DNA of 56,718 bases from JAKLKS01 sp964370855 (GTDB lineage: Bacteria > Planctomycetota > JAJSAM01 > JAKLKS01): assembly GCA_964370855.1 (NCBI GenBank), contig CAYJMF010000016.1, positions 1 to 56,718 of the forward strand, read 5' to 3'. This document shows positions 24,337-33,322 of this stretch, piece by piece (position 1 is the first letter of the stretch; each line of letters begins with the position of its first letter). Made by a program: the position numbers and the translations under genes. Below the pieces are notes generated by a model that did no database searches, was not told the origin of the DNA, and was given only the letters and a program-made list of their open reading frames with translations.

Positions 24337-26211
24337 CTACGAACGGTCGATGAAGGCCCGGTGCCAGAGTTCGAGGGAGGCCAGCGCCCAGAGCTTCCGC
24401 CCCGCCACGTCCTCCCCGGCCAGCAGCCGCTCCGCCGCCCCGGGCCGCAGGAGGCCGCGCCGCTCCGCCGAACCGTCGAGCAGGAGATCCCGGAAGAACT
24501 CCCGCAACGGCCCCCGGGCCCATGCCGAGAGGGGCACGGGGAACCCCATCTTGTCGGTGCGGGCCCGGGTGTCCGCCGGGAGCACCGGGAGGGCCGCGGC
24601 GCGCAGCAGCGGCTTCAGCCCTCCCCCGGCCCAACGGGCGGAGGCGGGCGAGCGGAGGGCGGCCTCCACGACCCCCATCCCGAGGAGCGGGACCCGCGCC
24701 TCGATGCCGTGGGCCATGGAGGTCCGGTCCTCCACGTGGAGGAGGGCCGGAAGGAGGGTCCGCCGCTCGAACTCCGCCATGCGGGTGCGGAGGTCCCCCC
24801 CGGCGGCCGCGGGGAAGACGGCGTCGAACCGCTCCCGCGGCCGGTGGAGGACGAGCTCCCGGGCGAGGTCCTCGCGGAGGAGCTCCCCCATCCCCGCCCC
24901 CCGGTGGACCATGCGGAAGAAGGCCTCCTCCGGGGAGGGCGGGAGCCCTCCCCCGGAGAAGGAGGCGGCCAGCAGGGGCTCGTAGCCCCGCAGCGGCGCC
25001 GCGGCGCCGGGGAGGATGCGGAGGAGATCGCCGGCGTCGCCGCGCACCGCCGCGGCCAGCGCCTCGCCGAACTCCACCACGAGGTGGCGGGCGTAGCCGC
25101 CGAAGAGCTCGTCGGCCCCCTGGCCGCCAAGCACCACCTTCACGGAGCGGGCCGCCTCCCGGGCCGTGAACCAGGAGCCGATGGCGCCGGGCCCCCCCAT
25201 GGGCTCGTCCAGCGCCCGGGCGAGGGCCGGGAGGGCGGCGGCGGCCTCCGCGGGGCCGATGACGACGGCATGGAGGTCGGCCCCCATGTCCGCCGCGGCG
25301 GCGCGGGCGTGGGCGCTCTCGTCGAAGGCGGGGCCCTCGTCGTAGGAGCCGTGGAAGACGGGGAGGGGGTGGCCCGACCCGGCGGCCGCCAGCGCGCACA
25401 CCGTCGTGGAATCGAGTCCCCCCGAGAGGAAGGCCCCGAGGGGGACGTCGGACCGCGTGCACCGCCGCACCGAGAGGCGCAGCTCCTCCCGGAGGCGGTC
25501 CGCCGCCGCCGCCGGGTCCGCGGGGCCGTCGCTCTCCTCCGGGGGCCGGTACCAGGTGCGGCTCTCCCGGTACCCCGCTCCCGTCTCGAGGAGGCGGCCG
25601 GGGCCGAGGCGGCGGATGCCGCGGAACATCGTCCGATCGGAGAGGGGGACCTGGAAGGAGAGGTAGTCGAGCAGCGCCTCCCGGTCCGCCGCGGGACGGC
25701 CGGGGAGGCCTGCGAGGAGGCCCTTCGCCTCGCTGGCGAAGAGGAGGCGGTCCCCGTCCTCGGCGAGGAGGAGGGGCTTCACGCCGTGGGCGTCCCGGGC
25801 GAGCAGGGTGCGGCGGCGGCGCGGGTCGTGGAAGGCGAAGGCGAACATGCCGTCGAGGAGGGGGAGGGCGTCCCGGCCGCGGCGGAGGAGGAGGCGGTGG
25901 AGGACCTCCGTGTCCCCCCGGGTGGTGAACCGCTCGCCGGCGACCTCGAGTCCGGCGCGCAGCTCCTCGAAGTTGGCGATGAACCCGTTGAAGGTGAGGT
26001 GGCACCCGGTGGTCGCGTCGGCGAAGGGCTGCCGGGAGCCGGCCGGGTCCATGACCGCGAGCCGGCAGTTGCCGAGGGTGATGCCCGGGAGGGTCGCGAC
26101 CATGCGGTCGTCGGGGCCGCGGTGCGCCATGGCGGCGAGCATGGCCCGGACCCGCTCCGTCTCCGGGGGGCCCGCACCGTCGAGGTGGATGACGCCGGCG
26201 ATGCCGCACAT
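24337..26211 (-). CDS. asnB: Asparagine synthase (glutamine-hydrolysing) family enzyme
   Basis: Predicted 624 residues. The start at 26211 gives MCGIAG, exposing Cys2 as the glutaminase nucleophile; an ATG four codons upstream would block it. Class II amidotransferase motifs are HRGPDD (30-35) and the region around FNGFIANFEEL. The ATP pyrophosphatase loop SGGLDS is at 263-268, followed by GQGADELFGGY. The family makes asparagine from aspartate, ATP and glutamine, but members next to glycosyltransferase genes often modify surface polysaccharides instead. It stands alone, with 94 nt to the lipoprotein gene and 87 nt to the next upstream gene. Confidence 0.9.
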   Translation of the reverse strand: MCGIAGVIHLDGAGPPETERVRAMLAAMAHRGPDDRMVATLPGITLGNCRLAVMDPAGSRQPFADATTGCHLTFNGFIANFEELRAGLEVAGERFTTRGDTEVLHRLLLRRGRDALPLLDGMFAFAFHDPRRRRTLLARDAHGVKPLLLAEDGDRLLFASEAKGLLAGLPGRPAADREALLDYLSFQVPLSDRTMFRGIRRLGPGRLLETGAGYRESRTWYRPPEESDGPADPAAAADRLREELRLSVRRCTRSDVPLGAFLSGGLDSTTVCALAAAGSGHPLPVFHGSYDEGPAFDESAHARAAAADMGADLHAVVIGPAEAAAALPALARALDEPMGGPGAIGSWFTAREAARSVKVVLGGQGADELFGGYARHLVVEFGEALAAAVRGDAGDLLRILPGAAAPLRGYEPLLAASFSGGGLPPSPEEAFFRMVHRGAGMGELLREDLARELVLHRPRERFDAVFPAAAGGDLRTRMAEFERRTLLPALLHVEDRTSMAHGIEARVPLLGMGVVEAALRSPASARWAGGGLKPLLRAAALPVLPADTRARTDKMGFPVPLSAWARGPLREFFRDLLLDGSAERRGLLRPGAAERLLAGEDVAGRKLWALASLELWHRAFIDRS

Positions 26212-26298
26212 GGGGAGATCCATACGGGAAGGGGGGGTGTTCCCGCACGTAAGGAGCGGGGCGGGGGAGGGGGAGGAACCGTGGAGCCAGGGCAGGGC

Positions 26299-29200
26299 CT
26301 ACTTCGCGGGAGGGAGCGCCCCGGGGAGACGAACGACGATGCGCTCGCCACCGACCTTGAACCGGCCGAGGGGCTGGTCGCGGCGGTAGAGGTAGACATC
26401 CACCTCGCCGGGAGGGAGCGCCTCGAGCCTGAATCGGCCGTCCTCGCCGGTCGCGCCGTAGGCGAAGGGCTCGCTCCCCGGTGGAGCCGCCCCGAGGCTG
26501 AAACCCGGCGCCGGATCCCCGGCGGCGGTCAGGAGGATCCCGTCGAGGATGTGGGAGGCCGGGAACCGGATCCGGAGCTCCTCCGCCCCGCAGCGGACCC
26601 CGTCGAACTTCCACCGGGGGCGCAACGGCGTCCAGGACCAGGCCTCGACATGGAAAGGACGGGCCGGGTCGAGCCCCGGGATGGTGAAACGCCCGTCGGG
26701 GCCCGAAGTCGCCTTTCCGCGGATGCCGGCCGGGTCGGAGGCGCTCCACGAGAGCGGCGACCACCCCTTCGCCGTCGCCTCGACGCTCGCATGCGGGACC
26801 GGATCACCGACGGAGTCCAGGACGATCCCCACGATGGACTCCGTGCGGCGAGCGCGGAGGACGACGCCTTCCGCCCCCGGCGCCACTCCCCGGACGGGTT
26901 CTCCCGCCCAGTCCTCCCCCGTCTGTATGTTCACGGAGATGTCGGCGGGCTCGTCCTCCCCGATTCCGGGCAGCACGAACTCGCCGCGGAGATCGCTGAA
27001 ACCCCCTCGTCCGAAGGAGCCCGCCGGGAGGACGCGGAGCCCGGGGACGGGGCGCCCCTCGCCGTCCACCACCCGGCCCCTGATGGGCCTCCCCCGGGAC
27101 ATGATCAACCGCACTTCCGTGCCCCCGGGGCGGAGTCCCTTCACGACGTTCATGATCCAGCCGGTCCCGTTGCTTCCGGCCCATGCCTCGTAGACTCCGT
27201 CGGGATCGAGCCCCGTGGCGACGAACCCGCCGAAGGAATCGGTGTCGACCTTCGCCATCAGCTCCGTGGGGGCCTTCCCCCATTCGCCTCCCCGTTCCCA
27301 CAGACTCTCGACGCGGACCTCCTGGACGGTCACCTCCAGGTCGGGCACCGGTTCCCCCTCCTCGTCGAGGACCCGGCCGGAGATGGAGGCTCCGCGCCGC
27401 ATGAGGACGGTGACCGGGGCGCCCCCCGGCTTCACACCCTTCAAGGGAATCCCGTACCGGTCGATGACATCGTGGAACCTCTCCTTCCCGAAGTACTCCT
27501 GGGCGATGAGGCTGTAGGTCGTCTCCGGGTCGAGCAGCAGCCGGAAGGAGCCGTCGGGGGCGGCGTAGGTGAAGTCCCCACGCCTGCGGTTCTTCCCCTC
27601 GACATCCGGACTGGCGTTGACGCAGGCCCCCGGAACCGGAATCCCGGCGTCGTCCAGGACGCGGCCCTCGATGGCCGGGAACAACTCCACCGCGAGGACC
27701 AGGTCGGCCGTGCCCGCGCCCACTCCCTCCACGACGACCTCATGGGCCACCGAATCGTAGGCCCCGACGCTCACCCGGTAGGTCCCTTCCGGGACGCCCG
27801 TGAAGGTGAAGGCACCGTCCTTCGTCATGACGTACTTCCCGAACGAGTTCGGCCCCTTCCGCTCGGACTCGCCGTGCACGGTCACCCGGTGCACGCCGCG
27901 CCCCCGCGCATCGACGACGCAGCCGGAGATCAACAGGGATCCACGCTTCGGGACATCGGTCGTCTTCCCCTCCGCAGGTCCCGCACCGTCCGTCCCCGGC
28001 TCCGCGGTCGGGGCTGCACCCTCCTCCGCCTTCGACAGGACGGAAGCCGGCTTCGCCTCGATCAGGATTTCCCCGCCATCGGGCACGTTGACCGTCGCCT
28101 CGGCGGGCTGGAAGCCGGGCGCGCGAACCCGCAGTCGGGCCGGAAGGGCCGAGACCCCGTGGATCACGAATCCCCCCGCCCCGTCCGTGCGGGCGGCGAG
28201 CCTCCGCGACTCGCCATCCCCCCACTCGCGGGCGCTTCCGTCATCCAGATCGATGTCCGCGCCGGCCAGGGGCTTCCCGTCCGCCGACGAAAGGACGCGC
28301 CCCTGGATCTCGACCGCATCCCGGAGGACCAGGTCCACGTCCTCCCCGGGCGTGGCCTCTCCCCCGTCCAGCACGGGGCCGAAGGACAGCGGGTGTCCCT
28401 CATGTTCCGCGGCGAGGCGGAACCAGGCGTGGGCCGCTTCCAGGCGGACCTCGAAGCGGCCGTCGGGGCCGACCGGGAACGCGGGGCAGCGCGCATAGGG
28501 ACCGTCCCATTCCCAGGGGTAGGGGTGTCGGTAATTCGACACTTCGACCCTCTCCCCGTCCAGGGGGACGTTTCCCTCCAGGACACGCACCCGCCCTCCA
28601 GGCACCGCCACTCCATCCGCACGGCGCACGATCCCCCGGACGTTGCGGGCCGGGGGAAGGCGGATGTCCACCGGGACCCCCTCGCGCGCCTCCGCGGGGA
28701 GCACGATCCTGCTTCGCCCGGTCCCCAGCCCCGGAGCGGTGGCCTCCAGCCGGAACGGTGCATCGGGACGGAGGGGAGGAAGCGTGAAGGTCCCGTCCGC
28801 CCCCGTCGCGGCCCCGGGGCCCCAGCGCTTCCCGGCAACCGTGACCGTCGCCCCTTCGACCGGCCGCCCTCCGGGATCGAGGACCCGACCCGCGGGCATG
28901 ACGCCCCGGGCCAGCGCGAAGTCCATGGAGACGCTCTCGCCGTCGTCGAAGATCCGGGTCAGGCGCCGATGCTCGTCCAGCCCCGGGGCGAGGGGCTCCA
29001 CCCGGCCGAAGTCGTCCGGCACCTCCGGGGTGAAGAGCCCCGGTGCCGCGGCGCGGAGGATGAACCGCCCCCCGCGGAGGCCTTCGAAAGCGAAGGCCCC
29101 CGCCGGGTCCGTGGTCGTCGTCATGCAGGACGCCCCGCAATCCTCCTCCCAGAACTTGCCATCCACCCGAGCCCCGGCGACGGGCGCTCCGTCGGGATCG

Positions 29201-30195
29201 AGGACCCGCCCGCGCACCGAAGCGGTCCAGTCCCTCCCGCGGTGGAGGAGCCAGACGCCGGGGTGCGCCTCATCCCGTTCCGCCCTGCCGGGGTAGTCGG
29301 CATGCGACACCGTGAGATTGCCGCACTCGATGCCGGGGATCTCGTCCACGGCGAATCGCCCCTGGCCGTCGGAAGTGGCCGTCCCCTCCATGGACCCCTC
29401 CCCGGAGTGGGAGTGGGCGTGGTAGTGGACGGACGCGCCCGCGACGGGCGCCCTGGATTCCGCGTCGATCACGGTGCCTTCGATCCTCCGCCCCCCGAGG
29501 ACGACGGTCTCGAAGCCGGAGACGCCGGGCACGGCCACGACCATCGGCTGGACGGCTCCCGGCCAGACGGGGACCACGCTCACGTGGGCGGGTCCCGCCG
29601 CCAGTCCCTCCACGTGCCAGCGGCCTTCCGCGTCGGTCCGCGTCGCGGACAGGAGCGGCGACGACCCCCGCCGCCACGGGGAGCCCGCGCCCCGGACCAG
29701 GACGGAGGCCCCCGCCATCGCCCTTCCCGAGGGATCCCGGACCGTGCCGCCGAGGCCGTTCCCCCGGACCAGGACGAACTCCAGCGGCGCACGGCGTGCG
29801 CCCTCCACCAGGGCTTCCCCCTCCCTTGCCTCCAAGGCGAAGGCGGGCGCGTCGACACCGACGGTGCAGAACCCCTCAGGGAGGCCCCCGAGGAGGACCT
29901 CTCCGGAACCATCCGTCGTGCCGGCGCACCGCGGCTCCCGCAGGAGGGTCCCCTCGAAATTCCGCTCGTGGGCCTCGAGGTCGCGGAGGGGCCCGCCGCC
30001 GTCCTCGTCCCAGGCCCACGCCCGGACGCGAGCGCCCCGGACGGGGCGCCCCAGAGTGTCCACGACCCGGACCGGAACCTGCACTCCGGCGGAGAGTGCG
30101 GCCGGGACGGAGGGACCCGTCTCGCTGGAGGCGCATGCGGCGGCCAGGCCGAGCAGGCCGACGGCACCCCAACCGTGGAGCGCGGATCCCTTCAT
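26299..30195 (-). CDS. Giant lipoprotein of about 13 carboxypeptidase-regulatory-like repeats
   Basis: Predicted 1298 residues. The signal ends LAAACAS, a lipobox. The rest is a chain of Ig-like beta-sandwich units of the CarboxypepD_reg/CnaB type, each starting like GRVLDPDGAPVAGARV, then a segment with DGRF.. or DGSFRL... I count about 13: for example GTVRDPSGRAMAGASV, GRVLDPGGRPVEGATV, GRVVDGEGRPVPGLRV. Many units have insertions of 30-60 residues. Such proteins are surface or periplasmic and often bind carbohydrate or give mechanical reach; no enzymatic motif is seen. I chose the ATG at 30195 over 30318 because it gives a clean signal and has AGGA 8 nt upstream. Confidence 0.88.
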   Translation of the reverse strand: MKGSALHGWGAVGLLGLAAACASSETGPSVPAALSAGVQVPVRVVDTLGRPVRGARVRAWAWDEDGGGPLRDLEAHERNFEGTLLREPRCAGTTDGSGEVLLGGLPEGFCTVGVDAPAFALEAREGEALVEGARRAPLEFVLVRGNGLGGTVRDPSGRAMAGASVLVRGAGSPWRRGSSPLLSATRTDAEGRWHVEGLAAGPAHVSVVPVWPGAVQPMVVAVPGVSGFETVVLGGRRIEGTVIDAESRAPVAGASVHYHAHSHSGEGSMEGTATSDGQGRFAVDEIPGIECGNLTVSHADYPGRAERDEAHPGVWLLHRGRDWTASVRGRVLDPDGAPVAGARVDGKFWEEDCGASCMTTTTDPAGAFAFEGLRGGRFILRAAAPGLFTPEVPDDFGRVEPLAPGLDEHRRLTRIFDDGESVSMDFALARGVMPAGRVLDPGGRPVEGATVTVAGKRWGPGAATGADGTFTLPPLRPDAPFRLEATAPGLGTGRSRIVLPAEAREGVPVDIRLPPARNVRGIVRRADGVAVPGGRVRVLEGNVPLDGERVEVSNYRHPYPWEWDGPYARCPAFPVGPDGRFEVRLEAAHAWFRLAAEHEGHPLSFGPVLDGGEATPGEDVDLVLRDAVEIQGRVLSSADGKPLAGADIDLDDGSAREWGDGESRRLAARTDGAGGFVIHGVSALPARLRVRAPGFQPAEATVNVPDGGEILIEAKPASVLSKAEEGAAPTAEPGTDGAGPAEGKTTDVPKRGSLLISGCVVDARGRGVHRVTVHGESERKGPNSFGKYVMTKDGAFTFTGVPEGTYRVSVGAYDSVAHEVVVEGVGAGTADLVLAVELFPAIEGRVLDDAGIPVPGACVNASPDVEGKNRRRGDFTYAAPDGSFRLLLDPETTYSLIAQEYFGKERFHDVIDRYGIPLKGVKPGGAPVTVLMRRGASISGRVLDEEGEPVPDLEVTVQEVRVESLWERGGEWGKAPTELMAKVDTDSFGGFVATGLDPDGVYEAWAGSNGTGWIMNVVKGLRPGGTEVRLIMSRGRPIRGRVVDGEGRPVPGLRVLPAGSFGRGGFSDLRGEFVLPGIGEDEPADISVNIQTGEDWAGEPVRGVAPGAEGVVLRARRTESIVGIVLDSVGDPVPHASVEATAKGWSPLSWSASDPAGIRGKATSGPDGRFTIPGLDPARPFHVEAWSWTPLRPRWKFDGVRCGAEELRIRFPASHILDGILLTAAGDPAPGFSLGAAPPGSEPFAYGATGEDGRFRLEALPPGEVDVYLYRRDQPLGRFKVGGERIVVRLPGALPPAK

Positions 30196-30342
30196 GGCGT
30201 CCATCCTAACGGCCACCCGTTGTTGCGGATCGGGGTGGAGGGGAGGCCCGTCACGGTCGGCCATCCCCCCTCCCCCGGGAGGACGCGAGGTCCGGCGGCG
30301 GCCGACGGGAGGTTCCACCTGCCGTCCCCGCCCCGGCGGCCC

Positions 30343-31443
30343 CTACCGGGCCGGGAATCCGCCGAAAGGCCGGGCCATGCTCCGATCCACGAGGAGCACC
30401 CCCTTCCGCCCCTGAAGGGCGATGGCGAACCGACCGCCCGGGAGGAGGGCGAGGTCGAGCACCGTCTCGTCGGGGAACTCGTACTGCGCCGTCGGGAAGA
30501 GGGTGGGCGAGCCGTCCACGAGGCCGTACTCGTAGACCGGGCTCCACGGTGTCCCGAGGAACGCGACGAGGACCCGCTCCCCGTCCGCCTCGATCACGGA
30601 AGGGGGGAAGTCCCGGGTCTCCCGGGCGATCTCCAGGATCCAGCCCGCCGCGTACTGGAGGATCCTGTCCTTCCCGCCGTCGGCGACGAGGACGCGGCCG
30701 TTCGGGAGGGGAGCGAGGTCCGCGGCGATGCCCGTCTCAAGGAGAGTCTCCGCGGCGATCCGGTCCCCCGCCAGGTCGATGGAGACGAGCAGGCTGTTGT
30801 AGCGACCCGAGCCCCAGATCCCCGAAAGCCTGGCGAACAGGTGGAGCATCGTGCCGGACCGCTTCATCCGGCCGATCACCCACTCCTCGGAGAATCTGAG
30901 GACCCGGTGGAGCCCGCCCCCGCCGAAGGCGAGGATCTCCCCCTCCTCCGTGGCGAGGAGGATCCTCCCCCTCTCCCCGTCCACGACGACGTCGGAGAAC
31001 GCATGCTCCTCGTCCTCGAGGACGGTCTCGAGTTCCCCCGAGGCGACGTCGATCCGGAAGAGCTGGCCCTCCGTCGTCGCGGCCCATGCCGTGGTCGCGG
31101 CGTCGTCGAGGGCGATGCGGCTCACGTACCCCGCCGTGGATGGCCCGTCGCCCTCGACGAGCTCGACGAGACGGACCGGAAGCCGGACCACCCCAATCCG
31201 CTTCCGGCCGGGGACGTCGAGGATCGACAGGGTCGGGTCCTCCCCCTGCGTCCAGGCGAGCAGGAGGCGTCCGTCCGGCGAGGAGAGGAGCCTGTCGGGA
31301 TCTGCGTCGAGGGGGAGGAACGCATCCCTCTCCGCGGGATCCGCGGATTCTCCCGTTCCGGCCATCCCCCTGCACCCCGGGAGAAGGCAGAGGAGGAGGG
31401 TTCCGACGAACAGCACCGGCCCGGGCGCGCTTCGATGGCTCAC
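30343..31443 (-). CDS. Propeller-like lipoprotein
   Basis: Predicted 366 residues, GTG start. Lipobox LLPGC (Cys24) follows a hydrophobic helix. The rest repeats short beta-rich blocks typical of WD/NHL-like propellers: LLSSPDGRLLLAWTQGED, SRIALDDAATTAWAATTEGQ, ADLAPLPNGRVLVADGG, LDLALLPGGRFAIAL. I see about six blades. I do not recognise a specific family. A GTG at 31443 gives the signal peptide; longer readings run into the N gap. A TATCCT hexamer 6 nt before the GTG suggests a leaderless transcript. Confidence 0.78.
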   Translation of the reverse strand: MSHRSAPGPVLFVGTLLLCLLPGCRGMAGTGESADPAERDAFLPLDADPDRLLSSPDGRLLLAWTQGEDPTLSILDVPGRKRIGVVRLPVRLVELVEGDGPSTAGYVSRIALDDAATTAWAATTEGQLFRIDVASGELETVLEDEEHAFSDVVVDGERGRILLATEEGEILAFGGGGLHRVLRFSEEWVIGRMKRSGTMLHLFARLSGIWGSGRYNSLLVSIDLAGDRIAAETLLETGIAADLAPLPNGRVLVADGGKDRILQYAAGWILEIARETRDFPPSVIEADGERVLVAFLGTPWSPVYEYGLVDGSPTLFPTAQYEFPDETVLDLALLPGGRFAIALQGRKGVLLVDRSMARPFGGFPAR

Positions 31444-31449
31444 GGAAAC

Positions 31450-31455
31450 AGGATA
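31450..31455 (-). promoter_or_regulatory. Candidate -10 element for a leaderless transcript
   Basis: TATCCT on the minus strand lies 6 nt before the GTG of the propeller lipoprotein gene. No Shine-Dalgarno sequence is present between them. A -35 at the usual distance is not convincing. Confidence 0.35.
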
Positions 31456-31509
31456 GCCACTTGTGGACCGCCCAACGGAGTGGATGCTGGGGGAATCCCC
31501 GCACGGAAG

Positions 31510-31572
31510 CGCACATGGTGTTCCCTGGTGGCCGGGCAGGGATCGTTGCCGATAGGATTCTCGGGTTGCTGG
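31510..31572 (+). repeat. Diverged 63-bp direct repeat, copy 1
   Basis: This 63-bp stretch, ending GGATTCTCGGGTTGCTGG, aligns without gaps to 31661-31723 with about 10 mismatches (84 percent identity). The 337-nt stretch 31444-31780 has no gene other than this pair, C/G runs and an N gap. Confidence 0.75.
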
Positions 31573-31647
31573 ACGTGGGCGGCGGGCCCCCCCCGCCGGG
31601 GGGGGGGGGCCCCCCCGGGGGGGGGCGGCCCCCGCGGGGGGGGGGGG

Positions 31648-31657
31648 NNNNNNNNNN
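31648..31657. other. Assembly gap (10 N)
   Basis: Ten Ns preceded by about 60 nt of alternating C and G runs. The true distance is unknown. The gap separates the two diverged direct repeats, so sequence may have been lost or collapsed here. Confidence 0.95.
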
Positions 31658-31660
31658 ACG

Positions 31661-31723
31661 CGCACTTGGTGTCCCGTGGGGGCGGGGCCGGGAGCGTCGC
31701 CCATTGGATTCTCGGGTTGCTGG
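31661..31723 (+). repeat. Diverged 63-bp direct repeat, copy 2
   Basis: This is the partner of 31510-31572. It is followed by a GC-rich stretch that resembles bases upstream of copy 1, so the unit may be longer and tandem. It ends 57 nt before the DUF3037 start codon. Confidence 0.75.
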
Positions 31724-31780
31724 CCGCCCGCTGCGGACCGCAGCGGACGTTCGGCTGGGCCCCCCCGGGAGGAGGCGGAG

Positions 31781-32200
31781 ATGCCTGACATCCGCGGCTA
31801 CTACAGCCTCATCCAGTTCTGCCCGGACCTGTCGCGCATGGAGACGGCCAACCTCGGGGTCGCCCTGTACTGCCCGGACGGGGGCTTCCTCGATGCAAGA
31901 GTCCGCTCGAGCAACGACGGGGCGCGCCGACTCATCCGGGGCAAGCGGCTCGACATGGGCCGCCTGAACGCGGCCAAGGCCGCAATCAAGGCCCGCCTCG
32001 TCAACGAGGGGAAGTGGTTCTCGTCGCCCGAGGACTTCCGCAGGTTCGCCGCCTCCTGCGCGAACGACCTCTTGATGACGGAGCCCCGCCCCCTGAAGAC
32101 GGCCGACCCTGCCGTCGAACTGGAGACCCTCTTCACGGACCTCGTGGGAGCTCGCCGATCTCCAGGAGGCGGAGTGTCTCCGGAGTCGTCCGCAGGGTGA
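31781..32200 (+). CDS. DUF3037 family protein
   Basis: Predicted 139 residues. RGYYSLIQFCPDLSRMETA, then NLGVALYCPDGGF and a basic SSNDGARRLIRGK segment are the DUF3037 signature. The biochemical role of the family is unknown. Its genes often neighbour a HipA-like kinase gene, which is absent here. A strong AGGAGG lies before the ATG at 31781. It is the only plus-strand gene between 145 and 36064 and starts right after an N gap and diverged repeats, so it may be a transferred gene. The last 20 residues (GARRSPGG...) look unlike the family, so a 3' frameshift is possible. Confidence 0.75.
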   Translation: MPDIRGYYSLIQFCPDLSRMETANLGVALYCPDGGFLDARVRSSNDGARRLIRGKRLDMGRLNAAKAAIKARLVNEGKWFSSPEDFRRFAASCANDLLMTEPRPLKTADPAVELETLFTDLVGARRSPGGGVSPESSAG

Positions 32201-32267
32201 ACTCGGGAGCACGCCAGGTCTGACATCCTCACGGGGCGATCGGACCGGCCATCGTCCAGACGGCCAC

Positions 32268-33164
32268 CTATCCGGATCCGTCCCCGGCAACCGGGATCGA
32301 GCCCATCCCCGGATCGGCATCGGATCCTCCTCCCGATTCGGCCGGGCTCGATCTCGTCCAGATCCAGGAGCCCGTACCCCTCCTCTCCTCGTGCCAACGG
32401 ATGACGGCGTAGACGAGGAGCAGGACGGCGATCTTCGAGAAGGTCCAGCCGATCGACCGGGAGATTCCCTCAGCGTCCGCACCCCAGGTCGCGAAGAGGG
32501 GCCATAGATTGATCCCCCCGTGGAGGCCTACGGGCAGCCAGAGGTCCTCCCCCCTCCGCCAGTAGACCCAGCAGAGGAGCGCCCCGGTGGTCCCATGGAT
32601 GACGGTCGAGGAGGCACCGGGGAGCGAGAGCAACCCGCCTTCGGTGACATGGGCGACCCCGAAGAGGAGGGACGAGATGGACAGGGCCGCCCACGGAGGA
32701 AGTCGCACCTCGCGCCAGAGGACCCCGAACAGGAAACCCCGGAAGAGGACCTCCTCCGCGAAGGGGGTGATGGTGACGGACGTGCACCGGATGACGAGCC
32801 CGTCCATGTCCGGCAGAGAGAAGACTCCCGGGTCGACGGCCAGCATCGTCAGGGGGATGGGCAGGGTCAGTGCGACCCCCGTTGCCAGGCCGGCGAGCGC
32901 GCGCCCGCCGAACCAGCGGTGGACCGTCCTCTCCCACTCCCCGTCGCGTCGGAGCCAACGGGAGAGAAGGACGACCAGGCTCACTTCCAAGACGTAGACC
33001 GCGGAAACGAAGCAGGTCACCCCCCATGGAGTCACGGGAACCCACTCCAAGGCCGCGGCCTCCACGAGCCCGAGGAGGAGGAGAGGAGGGACGATGATCG
33101 CGATGGTGACGGCGGCGAGCCCCCGCACTCTCGAGGTCGATGCCCGCGGTGGCCCCGTCTCCAT
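32268..33164 (-). CDS. CPBP-family intramembrane glutamic endopeptidase (CAAX-like)
   Basis: Predicted 298 residues with about eight hydrophobic helices. The three active-site motifs are intact: FAEEVLFRG (Glu137-Glu138 and Arg142), FGVAH (168-172) and HGGIN (215-219). Family members cleave within or next to membranes in protein maturation, bacteriocin immunity or regulated proteolysis; the substrate here is unknown. I chose the ATG at 33164, which has GGAGG nine bases upstream; the longer frame to 33212 lacks one. It is convergent with the DUF3037 gene, 67 nt apart. Confidence 0.9.
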   Translation of the reverse strand: METGPPRASTSRVRGLAAVTIAIIVPPLLLLGLVEAAALEWVPVTPWGVTCFVSAVYVLEVSLVVLLSRWLRRDGEWERTVHRWFGGRALAGLATGVALTLPIPLTMLAVDPGVFSLPDMDGLVIRCTSVTITPFAEEVLFRGFLFGVLWREVRLPPWAALSISSLLFGVAHVTEGGLLSLPGASSTVIHGTTGALLCWVYWRRGEDLWLPVGLHGGINLWPLFATWGADAEGISRSIGWTFSKIAVLLLVYAVIRWHEERRGTGSWIWTRSSPAESGGGSDADPGMGSIPVAGDGSG

Positions 33165-33322
33165 GGCGCACGCCCTCCGTTGCCGGCGGCCATCCTGTTC
33201 CGGAAGACCCACCGGACGCAGTACCGCCTGGAAGCCTCCCGTGACTTGGGTCAGGGAGGGCTATCTTAGGGCGATCGGAGAGGGAGCGACCAACCTCCGA
33301 CCCGCACCCGCCCGAAGACCTC

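Noticed and set aside
31510..31723. Integron attC sites
   Set aside because: The GTTRRRY and RYYYAAC core pair is not present at the right places, and the copies are direct repeats.
18658..31788. A 4376-residue plus-strand open frame
   Set aside because: It runs antisense to several well-supported genes, crosses the N gap and has Arg/Gly/Pro-rich low-complexity translation. In DNA this GC-rich, stop codons are rare in most frames.
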